23,297 nt of DNA from Acephala macrosclerotiorum. Taxonomy: Eukaryota > Ascomycota > Leotiomycetes > Helotiales > Mollisiaceae. Location of the stretch: assembly GCA_014904845.1 (NCBI GenBank), contig MU119443.1:64870-88166 (forward strand), read 5' to 3'. Shown in pieces: positions 1 to 7,364 of the stretch; positions within the stretch are counted from its first letter, which is position 1; the number at the start of each line of letters is the position of its first letter. Below the pieces are notes generated by a model. It made no database searches, was not told where the DNA came from, and saw only the letters and a list, made by a program, of their open reading frames with translations. Made by a program: the position numbers and the translations under genes.

Positions 1-79
1 ATTCAATCAATTTAAATCACTTTACTTAGCATATAATTCCAGGGGGAGACCCCCTGGGACCCCCCTTAAAAGCTGCGCA
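1..79. other. Left flank of the piggyBac element with a G5/C5 hairpin
   Basis: This is short flanking DNA outside the left inverted repeat. It contains a perfect 8-bp stem, CCAGGGGG at 39-46 and CCCCCTGG at 50-57, separated by AGA. A further run of C follows at 60-65, and a TTAA lies at 66-69. No coding signal is visible. TTAA is the usual piggyBac target, but this one sits 10 bp outside the recognisable repeat and has no partner on the right side. Confidence 0.5.
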
Positions 80-196
80 ACTATCCCCTCGTCTGCTGAG
101 ACATGGTCCACGCTAAGCAGGGGAGGTCCGCACAGATAGTACCGCATAAAATTATGTATCTTTACATACAAATTTGTTAGTAAGCTACATTATTCT
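80..196 (+). repeat. Left terminal inverted repeat, 117 bp
   Basis: It matches the reverse complement of 1995-2111 over 117 bp with three differences (positions 137, 140 and 165). All three are C/T differences, and in each case the C version is followed by A, the classic CpA-to-TpA signature of RIP. Immediately inside, the two sides diverge for 4 bp, share GAATCG, and then separate. Confidence 0.92.
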
Positions 197-243
197 CATA
201 GAATCGCGTCCGCCAGTTTCTCACTAACATACGCGCTTTACTA

Positions 244-2014
244 ATGGAGTCGTCGCCTTCTCCTCCACCTACCCCACAAAAGAAGCAAAAGGCCCAATCT
301 CTAAAGAAAATACTCTTTAGTCTTGGGCCAATTACAGACGTTTTCTACGAGTTTTTCAATTGCGAGTCTAAGCAGTCAGCAAAGCCTCTTTTACTTGCGT
401 TTTTTTTTCGCAATTTATATTCATTCGATTACTTTAATCTCTTTTTTACTCGCGACTTTTTTTAGACGATTACTACGAACACGAATCGATACGCTAGTAT
501 ACAACGGCTACACGTGGCGCAAAAGAGAGCGCGAGAATGGACGAATCTACTCGTAGAGAAGTTATATGTTTTTATTAGTACGATTATATATATGGGGATC
601 TACGACGAGCCTCGAATTGAGATGTACTAAAATACAGATTTCAATAAAAGCTTTTTATATTCAATTGCAAACTATATATTTCTCAATTGCTTTTAGTAAA
701 TCAAACGTCTTTACTATATTTCTTGCTTAGAGAGTAATGAAAAAGCGGAGTATTATTTATTTTCAAATAAGAAGTAGTAGTATAAACTTAAACTTCTAGC
801 TTTATTAATTTAAGCTTTTTTTTAACGATATTATTTTCTATTTTCTGAAATTAGTATTGATAAACTTATAGTACGATACTTTGGCAAGTATACTTTTTTT
901 TCTTTTTTTTCTTACTTTGCTACTTCGCTAATTACTCTACTCTAGATCTTTATATACGTATAAAATGCCAAAGAAATCAATTAAATAAAGTTATAAGATC
1001 TATAGAATTGCGGATTATGAATATATATATAATTGGTTTTAAAACTCTCGCGAGAAAAGTCTACAAAATATAGTTTTTTATTTAATATTTATTTCTATTA
1101 ATTGTTTCGTACAGAGTTTTGTACTCTTTTTATTACGCCGATTTTTTACAATATATTTCGATAATTATTTTACATTTATACTTTTGTTTTTTGAGCTATA
1201 AGCTTGTAATTTTGGTGTAGTTGGTACTACAAAATCGCATAAAGAGTTCTTTAAGAGTTTGTCAGATATTAAAAATCGATTCGTTAAAAAACTTCAGTAG
1301 AATACTCTTTTAGCGATAGTAGTTTGGGACGTTTTTTGCTTAGTTTGGTAGGATAATAATATTATTTTTGGCTTGAGTAATATTTATACGGTGAATAAAG
1401 TGAATGACTTTCGGGAGAAAGCTAGAAAACGTTTTGCAAAGACGTCAACAAATGGAAAAATTGTACGGAAAATATTTGAGAATGATTACGTGAAAGACTT
1501 ACATATTCCTTGTTTTATTAACGATTACAATCAATATATGAAAGGCGTGGATCTTGCGAATCAATTCAAAGAAGTTTACGAGACTTATAAGTTTATTTGT
1601 AGGAATTGGTAGTTTTTGTTTTACTGATTAATCGATGTAGTTTGTATAAATGCTTACAGGTTATATTAATTAAGTACAGTAAGTAGACGTCGTTTTACGC
1701 ACTTACAATTCAGAACGGAGTTTTATTGTAAATTCTTAGATTATTTTGAGAGGGCAAAACTAGAGAGTTTACGTCTAGGATTAGATAGTAAAAAAGTATT
1801 TAACTTTGATTTTCAGTACTTTCATTACTGGGAAAAGCGCTCTAAAAGTATTTGCGTATAGTGCTCATATAAATTAAGATGCGAAAAAGTCTTAGAAAGA
1901 GTAGTAAAAAATCGAGCAAAACGGTCGTACAGTGGCTGTAATTTTTGTAATATTAATCTTTGCAAGTTGAGGGAGTGCTGAGACCGATTCCACCAGAATA
2001 ATGTAGCTTACTAA
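244..2014 (+). pseudogene. piggyBac transposase pseudogene (DDE_Tnp_1_7 type), two exons, 18 in-frame stops
   Basis: The ancestral frame is join(244..887, 946..2014), 571 codons including the stop, a normal length for the family. Visible in order are: a proline-rich N-terminus; ISIDKLIVRYFGK with the first catalytic Asp (about residue 206); IYFDNYFT with the second (about 287); DYNQYMKGVDLANQ with the third (about 417); RNW just after; and a C-terminal cysteine-rich zinc-binding tail with Cys at about 518, 521, 527, 546, 549, 554 and 559. In-frame stops begin at 463, 628, 694, 697, 775, 778, 811, 823, 986, 1040, 1199, 1298, 1349, 1610, 1625, 1667, 1859 and 1979. Every one is TAA, TAG or TGA reachable from CAA, CAG or TGG by C-to-T or G-to-A. 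Apart from the intron the frame is unbroken, so decay was by point mutation. The ATG at 244 is the first in frame inside the repeat. Confidence 0.88.
888..945 (+). other. Spliceosomal intron (58 nt) in the piggyBac transposase
   Basis: The donor is GTATAC at 888, the branch-point-like CTAAT is at 928-932, and the acceptor CTCTAG ends at 945, with a pyrimidine-rich stretch between. Removing 58 nt restores the reading frame (58 leaves 1 modulo 3) and joins VRYFG to K-S-L-Y-T-Y-K, which gives a continuous piggyBac motif just after the first catalytic Asp. Splicing is inferred from sequence only. Confidence 0.75.
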
Positions 2015-2111
2015 CAAATTTGTATATAAAGATACATAATTTTATGCGGTGCTGTCTGTGCGGACCTCCCCTGCTTAGCGTGGACCATGTCTCAGCAGAC
2101 GAGGGGATAGT
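1995..2111 (-). repeat. Right terminal inverted repeat, 117 bp
   Basis: This is the partner of 80-196. It contains the last codons and the natural TAA (2012-2014) of the transposase frame. The sequence beyond 2111 (CTCTGCAGTGG...) shares nothing with the left flank, so the element end is placed where the match ends. Confidence 0.92.
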
Positions 2112-2328
2112 CTCTGCAGTGGCTGGCCACGGCTGGCTAGCCTGGCGCGCTGGTATGGTAATGCACAACGAACGACGTTATGCTGCGAGGCTGTCGTTCA
2201 GCTGGCTGTATGAGCACAACCTCGATCCAACTTTACTCTGAACTCAACAAATGCATACATACCGACTCTACAGCAACTATTCACCGATACTCTCTCATTC
2301 AGACATCCTCTCAGATCCTGTCTAAGTG

Positions 2329-2511
2329 ATGCGCTTACTCAAATACAATAACGATGGCGAGTTTAGCCTGACCAAGGACTTCGTCGGCAAAATTCTCGAA
2401 TATGCCATCCTTTCGCATACATGGGGGGCGGATACAGAAGAGGTGACATATAGAGACCTGGTAGATGGTACTGGGAAGAACAAGGTTGGATACGAGAAGA
2501 TTCGGTTCTGC
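2329..2511 (+). pseudogene. HET (heterokaryon incompatibility) domain, N-terminal fragment
   Basis: From the ATG at 2329 about 61 codons read as the start of a fungal HET protein: MRLL at the N-terminus, then YAILSHTWG, the hallmark HET motif, then VTYRDL, then GYEKIRFC. HET domains trigger cell death or growth arrest when unlike strains fuse, and usually span about 150 residues before a variable C-terminus. Here the similarity stops after KIRFC, where the tryptophan/cysteine-rich middle of the domain should follow. The frame runs on as unrelated sequence to a stop at 2611-2613. Immediately downstream lies an APH-family kinase fragment in another frame, so this is a broken scrap fused to foreign sequence. 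The preceding codon is GTG; the ATG at 2329 fits the family's usual start. Confidence 0.75.
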
Positions 2512-2522
2512 CTGCCCATACG

Positions 2523-3105
2523 TTGGAGCCGCCTCTTGGCTTACTTGGCGAGTACTCCAAGATCTTGGATGAAGTCTCTTCGGACTTGCCTGCCCAACTT
2601 CAAGCAAAGCTAGACGATGTTCGCCAAGAGCTTCCACGGCTCTTCCGGTCCAGCTATCCCATGGTTCTCCAACGTGATGATCTCTTAGAAAACAACCTTC
2701 ATGTGGATGAGGCCACCGGCCATATCACAGGCAAGTGTCCATGCGGAATTTTCCTTTTTCTCTCACTTTGGTATTCTTTGGAGTGATGTCTAGGGAGATA
2801 AAGACTAATTGTCTTGTTACAGGCATCATCGATTGGGCTGACGCTAAGATTACCCCGTTCGGCGTATCCCTTGCGAATATGGAGGTTGTCCTTGGTATCC
2901 AGACCGAACCAATTGGCACTTTCACCCCAACCATCATAGCCTTTGGGAATTATTTTGGATAGCTTTCTACCGGGTGACTGGCCATACCTCGAAAGATGAT
3001 CGGCGCTCAATCGAAGTTGCAAGGCTGTTTGGATTCTTCTGAGAGTACGGCCGTGAGGAAAAAGAACATGCAATCGCATACCTTTCCGCCTTATGTCTGC
3101 TTTAA
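2523..3105 (+). pseudogene. APH-family (aminoglycoside phosphotransferase-like) kinase, C-terminal half, frameshifted
   Basis: The reading starts in the frame of 2523 (LLGEYSKILDEV..., YPMVLQRDDLLENN, HVDEATGHIT), is spliced over 2731-2822, and continues GIIDWADAKITPFG. These are the catalytic-loop and Mg-binding (IDW) motifs of the fungal APH/choline-kinase-like family. The loop usually reads HGDLxxxN; here His is replaced (RDDLLENN) while Asp and Asn remain. Near 2905-2911 the frame shifts and continues NWHFHPNHH, SLWELFW and FYRVTG to a TAA at 3103-3105, with one TGA at 3040. Everything N-terminal of the catalytic loop, including the nucleotide-binding lobe, is missing and replaced by the HET scrap. 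Substrates of the fungal members are mostly unknown. This copy is non-functional by truncation, frameshift and stop. A 160-codon open frame on the opposite strand is a shadow. Confidence 0.75.
2731..2822 (+). other. GC-AG intron (92 nt) in the APH-like pseudogene
   Basis: The donor is CACAG|GCAAGT and the acceptor is TTACAG|GC, with CTAAT at 2805-2809 as the branch site. Splicing joins GHIT-G to IIDW exactly as the kinase motif requires. GC-AG introns are a known minor class in which the rest of the donor is a strong match, as here. Confidence 0.7.
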
Positions 3106-3667
3106 ATAAGGTATTTATTGTTAGCATAGTTCTGAAAATATTTTGTTTGACCGGATACAGTCTTTGTATTGGTCTAATCAATCAACATAACCTGCTCTAT
3201 GTCTTCTTAAGACTTGTGTAACTTCACGTGCATTACCTGGATGTGATTATAGTATGGTCAAGCTATTATGAGTTCCAATGATGAGTGAAGCTTAGAAACT
3301 GGTACTGGGCTCCTACCCACTTATGCACACAAATAATGTTTACATATATAGTTACATCGTGTCAAATACATGAGATGCTCGGTGAAGTAGGCCAGTCTTA
3401 AAGGTAGAGAACAAGCAAGTTCCTAGCTCTCTAAGGTTTGAGTAGGGATAAAGGGGCCCCATATGTAGGCCTCTACCCAGCTCTGACGACAGTTGGCACC
3501 GATAGCTATGGGTTTAGTCCTAGTCAGTGGATGGAGAGGGATGAGTAATTCCTGGAAGTGTTGTCTGTTACACGTGACCCGGTTGTTGAAGTATGGGTCA
3601 GACTTTAGGTAATCTTGTTGTAAGAGATGGAAACATGATTTACTGAGATTGGATCTACCCTTTCTAG
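3106..3667. other. Non-coding stretch, nothing recognised
   Basis: About 560 bp of ordinary composition lie between the kinase pseudogene and the next fragment. No open frame with recognisable content is visible on either strand. The end, CCCTTTCTAG at 3658-3667, looks like an intron acceptor, so part of this stretch may be an old intron or the lost 5' part of the following gene. Confidence 0.4.
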
Positions 3668-4374
3668 GTAATGTGCCTTAATGTGCCTTCAAAGAAATTC
3701 AACATCACGGAGGCAGACAGCAGCTACCCAAAGATCTGAATGCCATTTCTGCTACGTACAACACAAATGGAGACCTTTTCTGCAAAAGTCAACCTCGGTT
3801 TTGGATGTACGACAACCTCTCCCCAGATGGTTACATTCCGTATTTTGTGAATGGATTACAAGTCAATCCGGATGGCACGGATGCAAATCCAAGCCAGGTT
3901 CTAGATTCGTCTTACTGGGCAACTCAAACCCCTCCTCCTGTCATACCCGATGACCCCGCACCACCTGTAGAAAACACCAAACGAAACCTGAAAAACCTCA
4001 ACAGTCGTCATTACAGTACTCGAAACTACACTACCGAGGGACAGCATGTTGTCAGAAACAACATCACCGAGATGCGCCTACGCAGCTCTTACATCAACGC
4101 CAACGTCATGAAAGATCACCTGGTTACCAGCAACGCAACAGCTCATAGTGCTAGCAAACTCTGCAACGACCCTTCGACTGCTGGGCCAGACTTTGTGTCC
4201 CTTGATGAGAAAATGTTCTGCGACATGGCCAGCAAACAAGTGTACCCGTTGTATCATTACACGAGGCAAGAGGCATGTTTTGACTTGGATGGGAGTGTGT
4301 TTCGTCCTGGTGCTCTTGGAAAGAGAGATCCAAACTTGGTCATCAAGAATTATGTTAAGAGGATTGACTGGTGA
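3668..4374 (+). pseudogene. C-terminal part of an unidentified protein, with duplication and frameshift
   Basis: After an acceptor-like AG (3667) the sequence reads NVPSKKFNITEADSSYPK. It then needs a 1-base shift near 3730 to enter the long frame DLNAISATYNTNGDLFC, PRFWMYDNLSPDGYIPYF and on to a TGA ending at 4374. The uninterrupted part from the ATG at 3805 is 189 residues and ends KNYVKRIDW. It has a proline-rich linker (TPPPVIPDDPAPP), several N-x-S/T sites, and a tail with scattered cysteines (FCDMASK, EACFDLD), which suggests a secreted protein. I do not recognise the family with confidence; a tail of a large secreted enzyme such as a GH18-type protein is a guess. A perfect 10-bp tandem duplication at 3670-3689 disturbs the exon start. 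If the ATG at 3805 is used, a short intact protein is possible, but FCKSQPRFW just upstream looks coding. Confidence 0.55.
3670..3689 (+). repeat. 10-bp tandem duplication AATGTGCCTT x2
   Basis: Two exact copies (3670-3679 and 3680-3689) lie immediately after the presumed acceptor AG. One copy alone would place NVPSKKF directly behind the acceptor, so the second copy looks like a recent slip. Confidence 0.8.
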
Positions 4375-4917
4375 GGCTTGTGGTGTAGGTTGGGAAATGA
4401 TGAGTAGCGTTTGAGCTTTGTGCCTTCCGACTTGTTTTCATTTGTACTGGCTTAGTTTCCTTTTCCTGCATCTAGACTTACTTTGCTTGATTTGAAATTT
4501 TTCCTCTGCGAGTCTGCGTTGCTGGAATATTTCGGGTTTCATTCTGGGCTTAGGCTTTGTATCTGATTAGTTTTGAATGATTTACTTTTGTTTGGTTCAT
4601 TTGGCTCAATCACATGGAGACCAACGTAGAATTTTGAATATTACTTAAATCCGGGCGTGACGTCAGCTAAGCTGAGTTACAATGGAAGATTTCTGTGAAA
4701 TAAATTGTCGAATTTCGGCATTCGTTTGAACAGGGGGACGAGATATACTTCATGGAGACTTTTATTTGAATTCGTATACATGGAACCATTAGTCTGAACC
4801 GATTTTCAAAGTGATGCAAGGAAAAGCAGAGCTTCAACAAAGCGATACGGACTGTTGAGTGATGCTTGATATAACAGCCGATAGAATTTGATTAGCCAAT
4901 TCGTTCCTCCGGCACAG

Positions 4918-4941
4918 CATCCGCCTCGACATCCGCCTCGA
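4918..4941 (+). repeat. 12-bp tandem repeat, two perfect copies
   Basis: CATCCGCCTCGA occurs twice without a spacer. No coding context is visible. Confidence 0.8.
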
Positions 4942-5122
4942 ATTCAGATCTTTATTCTACTTTGATTGTGAATGTGGAGGCGAAGCATCGACTCGGCTAT
5001 GCCACTTTGCAACCGTTAATTGAAAGCACAACTCATGTATATTTCAATATTTGCCTTTCACCTTCTAAGTCTATCTAAACCCCAACTTAATTACAACAAC
5101 TGACAACAGTTGAAAGGAATAT

Positions 5123-5166
5123 AGAGCTGGAGAGCTGGAGAGCTGGAGGGAGAGCTAGAGAGCTGA
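5123..5166 (+). repeat. Minisatellite of 8-bp AGAGCTGG units
   Basis: Three exact AGAGCTGG units (5123-5146) are followed by AGGG and two variants, AGAGCTAG and AGAGCTGA. It lies about 280 bp beyond the 3' end of the ankyrin gene. Confidence 0.85.
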
Positions 5167-5447
5167 GGGAATGAAGGCGTTCAGAAGTGGGAATGTGAAC
5201 AGGAAATGAGATGGTGGGCTTCTTCATGCATTATGTAGCATGAAACAATGAATTGATTGATCGATATGAGTCTCAAACTACCCCAGATTTCAATGACCCC
5301 TACCCCTACCCCTACTAGATCTACACGACCTCTCGAGCCTCAATGTGGTCTGAGTTAGGCCACCCTGTATGTGCCCTGCAACAAAGTGGAGTCTCGACCG
5401 CTGGTACTGAGTCCCAGAGGGTGGTTTTCTAGGGCTATAAGAGAGTG

Positions 5448-6425
5448 CTATGGTTTGTATTCCTCTAGCAGTTGCGCAGGGGTTTTTCCATTCACATCCT
5501 TCACATCAGAGCGTGCTCCGTTACTCTCTAACAGCTTCATGGCGTCGACTTGGCCACCAGAAGCGGCGAAATGCATTGGCGTCCAGCTAGAATATAGGAC
5601 TTTACGGTAGTGCGGTACAGCGTCTTCCGGAAGTAGCTCGTTCGCGTCAGCGCCGTGCTGCATTAGGAGGCGCATGGTGTCGAGAGCGCCCAGATTTGCA
5701 GCGGACTGTAATGCGCCAGAACAAGCGACGGAGACACCGTGCTTCAATAGCAATTCGGTCATGCGAGGACCTTCAGCCATGGCGGCGAGAGATAGAAGAG
5801 ACGAACGATAGCCCCCGCTATAGACCACTGCATGGCCATCCACAATGGCCACTTTCTTAGGAGGTATCGGATTTGCACCATGCTGAAGAAGTACAGCGAC
5901 TACTTCGGTTTTCCTCCACTTTACAGCTTGAACAAGTGGTAGATTGCCGTGACCGAGTGGAAAAGTGACGACTTTTGGCTCCACAGATATCATTGCCTCG
6001 AATACAGCGGCGTGTCCATTTCTAATGGCCCTATCGACTGCCCACCTCAATATAACAGACATAGGTTTAATGCCTTGCTGCAATGTGAAGCGGAGTAACG
6101 TGGAAATAGCTGCAGCGTGGCCGTCCCTAGCTGCAATAATTATTGCCCGTGCGAGGGTCGACAGTGGCATCGCCATTACCGGTCGCGCATGGTTGTTATC
6201 ATCGACGGGGCGATCTTGGAAATAAATGCAATGCGGCTCTTCGAGCGCAATCTTAATCCATTGTGGCTGCGAGAGCATGCTTCGTAGTGTTGTATTATCG
6301 GCCGAGGAGAGTGCCTCAAGGAGAGGGAGGGCGGCGTCCTCGCCGATAAGTACGTCGAATACTTCTCTTGATGATTGGTATATGCCCGGACCAGGTTTTA
6401 GGTCTGCCATGGTCAATTCCGCCAT
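5448..6425 (-). CDS. Ankyrin-repeat protein
   Basis: A single uninterrupted frame of 325 residues. The first 85 or so residues are not repeat-like; after that come about six ankyrin units of 25-33 residues at roughly 90-122, 128-154, 161-189, 208-234, 237-263 and 281-310, plus a half unit at the C-terminus. Repeat hallmarks are visible in VLLQHGANP, ELLLKHGVSV, LLMQHGADAN, TPMHFAASGGQ and DVNGKTPAQLL. Ankyrin repeats bind other proteins; no enzymatic domain, signal peptide or membrane segment is seen, so a cytosolic or nuclear adaptor role is the most one can infer. The frame is open up to 6629, but the added 68 residues are low-complexity and unlike the rest, so I start at MAELTMADL (6425); the Met at 6410 is an alternative. 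There are no stops or frameshifts, unlike all its neighbours. The partners are unknown. Confidence 0.8.
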   Translation of the reverse strand: MAELTMADLKPGPGIYQSSREVFDVLIGEDAALPLLEALSSADNTTLRSMLSQPQWIKIALEEPHCIYFQDRPVDDNNHARPVMAMPLSTLARAIIIAARDGHAAAISTLLRFTLQQGIKPMSVILRWAVDRAIRNGHAAVFEAMISVEPKVVTFPLGHGNLPLVQAVKWRKTEVVAVLLQHGANPIPPKKVAIVDGHAVVYSGGYRSSLLSLAAMAEGPRMTELLLKHGVSVACSGALQSAANLGALDTMRLLMQHGADANELLPEDAVPHYRKVLYSSWTPMHFAASGGQVDAMKLLESNGARSDVKDVNGKTPAQLLEEYKP

Positions 6426-6577
6426 GGCTAGAGTGGAGGAGTTTGTGATAATAATGCTAGAAGTGCTTTGGTATTGGAATTCAGAAACGTAGACGAGGGT
6501 TTCGTGGTCGTGATCGTAGGTGCGAAAGACTAAGTGTGAGTCTTGTGAAGGAATACAAATGGAAGGCGATATACAGA

Positions 6578-6602
6578 CCTTTGAGGAATATATATACATA
6601 TA
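6578..6602 (-). promoter_or_regulatory. Possible TATA-type promoter element of the ankyrin gene
   Basis: Read on the minus strand, a GTATATGTATATATATTCC-like stretch lies about 155-175 bp upstream of the chosen start codon. A CCAAT (minus strand, near 6473-6477) lies between it and the start. The placement fits a fungal promoter with a short leader, but AT-rich sequence is common here, so support is weak. Confidence 0.3.
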
Positions 6603-6624
6603 CCTTACAGGCGTCAACTGCCGG

Positions 6625-6713
6625 TTCACTTCTAAAAATAAGGGGTTTGGCGGGGCTATGCACCAGCTGCAGATTCACTGATGAAATGGGGAGTTTGGCA
6701 GGGCTATACGCCA
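6625..6713. repeat. Diverged tandem duplication of about 48 bp
   Basis: GGGGTTTGGCGGGGCTATGC at 6642 recurs as GGGGAGTTTGGCAGGGCTAT at 6688, and TTCACT precedes both (6625 and 6674). On the minus strand the duplicate keeps one reading frame (AYSPAKLPI then VHSPAKPLI), giving a 16-residue period. That frame is short and not in phase with the ankyrin frame. Most differences are transitions. Confidence 0.6.
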
Positions 6714-7154
6714 ATAAGCTTCAATGAATTGGATGGGGAGTGCTCATATGGCGCAGCCACTCGACAGCCAACAGTGGCCCAACACAATCCCTCATCCTTC
6801 CCCAGTCACGTGTTGCGCTTCCGATTGGCGGTTGGCAGGGTTCGAAATTTGGCCGCGCAATGGCTATTTAGGTCGCAGAGCTACCTAATAATAGATTTTT
6901 CCTAGTTATCAAACATTAACACTTACGCACCTCCTTAGCGATAGTTGGTCATAAGTTTGTATTGTACATTAATCTTCTCACAGAGACGGTGGGAAGCTCT
7001 CTATATATAGACAGAGAGAGGTGTCTAGCTAGCGGGAATCTAAAGTACAACAGTGTTAAGTTTTTCTTGAGTGATTAAGAGCATACAAATATTTTAGATA
7101 TAGAATTTCCTTTGAGCTCGTGAATATGAGATCGAGTAATTATATAAATAAATT
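6714..7154. other. Non-coding stretch upstream of the ankyrin gene
   Basis: There is no recognisable gene. A CACGTG lies near 6806-6811 and a CCAAT in reverse (GATTGGCGG) near 6821-6829. An interrupted palindrome CTCTCT-ATATATA-GACAGAGAG lies at about 6996-7019. AT content rises to the right. Any divergent promoter use is speculative. Confidence 0.35.
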
Positions 7155-7364
7155 TTAAGCAATAATTTCGTTAGTTCTTTTTGGGCTTATCTTCTCTTTG
7201 ACAGTTTTCTTGATAGATACTGGATTTTTAATGGATTCAAGATTAAAATAAGCAATTTCAAAGAAATAGTTGTGGAGAACAAGATAGAGATTGCCGAACA
7301 ATGATTCATCAGCCATAGAGTTCTTGCTCGAAAAGCTTCGAAGAATAGGGAGAAGAACAAGCAA
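7155..7364 (-). other. Short open frame, possible coding relic of unknown origin
   Basis: This is a 69-codon frame on the minus strand. The only ATG inside it is at MADESLFGNLYL; the first codon of the open stretch is not ATG. The C-terminal part is lysine-rich and charged (KKTVKEKISPKRTNE), which looks like protein, and the frame could be the end of a decayed gene continuing into 7365-7500 through frameshifts. I recognise no family. The AT-rich codons could also arise by chance. Confidence 0.2.

Larger units (their letters stand above)
80..2111 (+). mobile_element. RIP-degraded piggyBac-family DNA transposon, full length
   Basis: A 2.03-kb class II element is bounded by 117-bp inverted repeats (80-196 and 1995-2111) and carries one transposase gene in the plus direction. 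The transposase frame starts 47 bp inside the left repeat and its natural stop lies within the right repeat, so the architecture is compact and end-to-end. PiggyBac elements move by cut-and-paste and normally duplicate TTAA; no TTAA pair flanks these repeats, so the outermost bases are unresolved. The interior is AT-rich with many stops, as expected after RIP, so the copy cannot encode its own transposase. The long inverted repeats are nearly intact and might still be recognised by a transposase from elsewhere; that last point is inference. Confidence 0.85.
4375..5447. other. Non-coding intergenic region with short tandem repeats
   Basis: There is no gene in about 1.07 kb. Three simple repeats are visible: CATCCGCCTCGA twice in tandem at 4918-4941, AGAGCTGG-type units at 5123-5166, and CCCCTA three times at 5297-5314. 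Their function is unknown. The right part is the 3' side of the ankyrin gene on the minus strand. Confidence 0.6.

Noticed and set aside
1953..2241. Open frames on both strands across the right inverted repeat
   Set aside because: They arise from the repeat sequence itself. The coding signal here is the end of the transposase frame.
2699..3181. 160-codon open frame on the minus strand
   Set aside because: It lies antisense to the APH kinase pseudogene, whose motifs and intron are clear on the plus strand. No family motif is seen in it.
3681..3953. 90-codon plus-strand open frame
   Set aside because: It overlaps the better-supported frame (3739-4374) in another phase, and its Arg/Ser/Gln-rich content is typical of an out-of-frame reading.
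5297..5314. Telomere-like CCCCTA repeats
   Set aside because: Only three units, and the unit is not the usual CCCTAA of filamentous fungi. There is no array and no chromosome end.
5965..6492. Two plus-strand open frames of 86-88 codons
   Set aside because: They are antisense shadows of the ankyrin gene and end where that gene's codon pattern dictates.
6426..6629. N-terminal extension of the ankyrin protein by 68 residues
   Set aside because: The frame is open, but the sequence is low-complexity, overlaps the TATA-like region and lacks repeat or domain features; MAELTMADL is a better start.
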